In this document: one piece after another, positions 63,990 to 64,000 of the stretch | How the letters are laid out: every line of letters begins with the position of its first letter | How positions within the stretch are numbered: the first letter of the stretch is position 1 | Assembly (NCBI RefSeq): GCF_001039355.2 | Contig: NW_019775558.1 | Span: 1 to 64,000 of the forward strand | Source: Lingula anatina | Taxonomy: Eukaryota; Brachiopoda; Lingulata; Lingulida; Lingulidae | Length of the DNA: 64,000 nt | Direction: 5' to 3' | Notes under the pieces: model-generated | Told to the model about the DNA's origin: nothing | Databases searched by the model: none | Seen by the model: the letters and a program-made list of their open reading frames with translations, nothing else | Translations under genes and position numbers: made by a program

Positions 63990-64000
63990 GTGAATGAACA

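Larger units (their letters stand above)
30695..63826 (+). repeat. Higher-order protein repeat of about 700 residues, seven units plus a degenerate eighth anchor
   Basis: The anchor cysteine of the (S/T)xGGxC module falls at codons ending 30697, 34213, 38818, 41789, 46701, 51514 and 57335, which are residues 2912, 3609, 4308, 5016, 5721, 6434 and 7147. A weaker form (SGAYDPTPED ... DFCEAGTVC) is at 63826, residue 7833. Spacings are 697, 699, 708, 705, 713, 713 and 686 residues, about 15 modules each. A second marker, a sequon or NYT followed by GVVxPxxC or a variant, lies 185, 191, 197, 189, 201, 184 and 179 residues after the seven anchors. A third, YCVNRDRADPC or a variant, lies 460-476 residues after anchors 3-6, but its CITG/CING relative lies 383-388 after anchors 1-2. 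In DNA the units are 3.0-6.5 kb. Confidence 0.85.

Noticed and set aside
5937-63989. Several tandem genes instead of one
   Set aside because: There is only one signal-peptide exon, no internal stop with a poly-A signal between modules, and phase continuity throughout. RNA data could still overturn this.
5937-63989. TNF-receptor or EGF repeat protein, or an ephrin receptor kinase
   Set aside because: The spacing CPxGxYxxxxG...CxxCPxGxxC fits GCC2/GCC3 modules. EGF six-Cys and TNFR spacing is not seen, and no kinase domain is present in the window.
1-64000. CRISPR arrays, bacterial operons, rRNA or tRNA genes
   Set aside because: No spaced direct-repeat array, cloverleaf or rRNA-like block was seen, and the gene structure is eukaryotic.

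Overview
The window comes from an intron-rich, AT-rich animal nuclear genome. Three things point to this: split genes with GT-AG introns, a metazoan Golgi-protein homologue at the left end, and many short non-autonomous DNA transposons (hAT-, PIF/Harbinger- and piggyBac-type ends). A one-base N joins two near-identical copies of one stretch, which suggests a highly heterozygous species, most likely a marine invertebrate. I cannot name the phylum from the sequence.

Layout. Positions 1-3303 hold the 5' end of a minus-strand gene: its first coding exon (2923-3303) encodes a GOLM1/GOLM2(CASC4)-type Golgi type II membrane protein, and 1-2922 is its first intron. Positions 3304-5936 are a head-to-head intergenic region with a 551-bp fold-back element, microsatellites and, near 5735-5746, a YY1-like promoter motif. 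From 5937 to the right edge there is one plus-strand gene. I could chain 83 exons in frame from a signal-peptide exon to a splice donor at 63990. Together they give 23,662 coding bases, or 7,887 codons plus one base, with no stop codon, so the gene continues beyond the window. All 82 internal introns use GT-AG; 65 are phase 1, 9 are phase 0 and 8 are phase 2, and 55 exons are symmetric 1-1.

The product is a giant secreted or cell-surface protein made almost entirely of cysteine-rich GCC2/GCC3 (ephrin-receptor-like) modules; about one residue in eight is Cys and N-glycosylation sequons are frequent. Residues of about 28-1600 are compact modules of the CPAG type on many small exons. From about residue 1600 the modules are of the longer GHYCPxGT / PGYYC type. 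From residue 2912 they are organised into a higher-order repeat of about 700 residues: one distinctive module (an Asn-sequon stretch followed by TGGxC) recurs at residues 2912, 3609, 4308, 5016, 5721, 6434 and 7147, and a degenerate form at 7833. The spacings are 697, 699, 708, 705, 713, 713 and 686. A second marker recurs 179-201 residues after each of the first seven. This nested repeat is the most unusual thing in the window.

The introns record how the gene grew: a recent tandem exon duplication (exons 8 and 9) with a piggyBac-type element later inserted into a TTAA still empty in the sister copy, two decayed copies of exon 18, very large fused exons (up to 1908 bp), and two candidate microexons (9 and 21 nt) that would restore the usual module spacing. 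Function is not known; extracellular matrix, cuticle, mucus or adhesion roles are only guesses.
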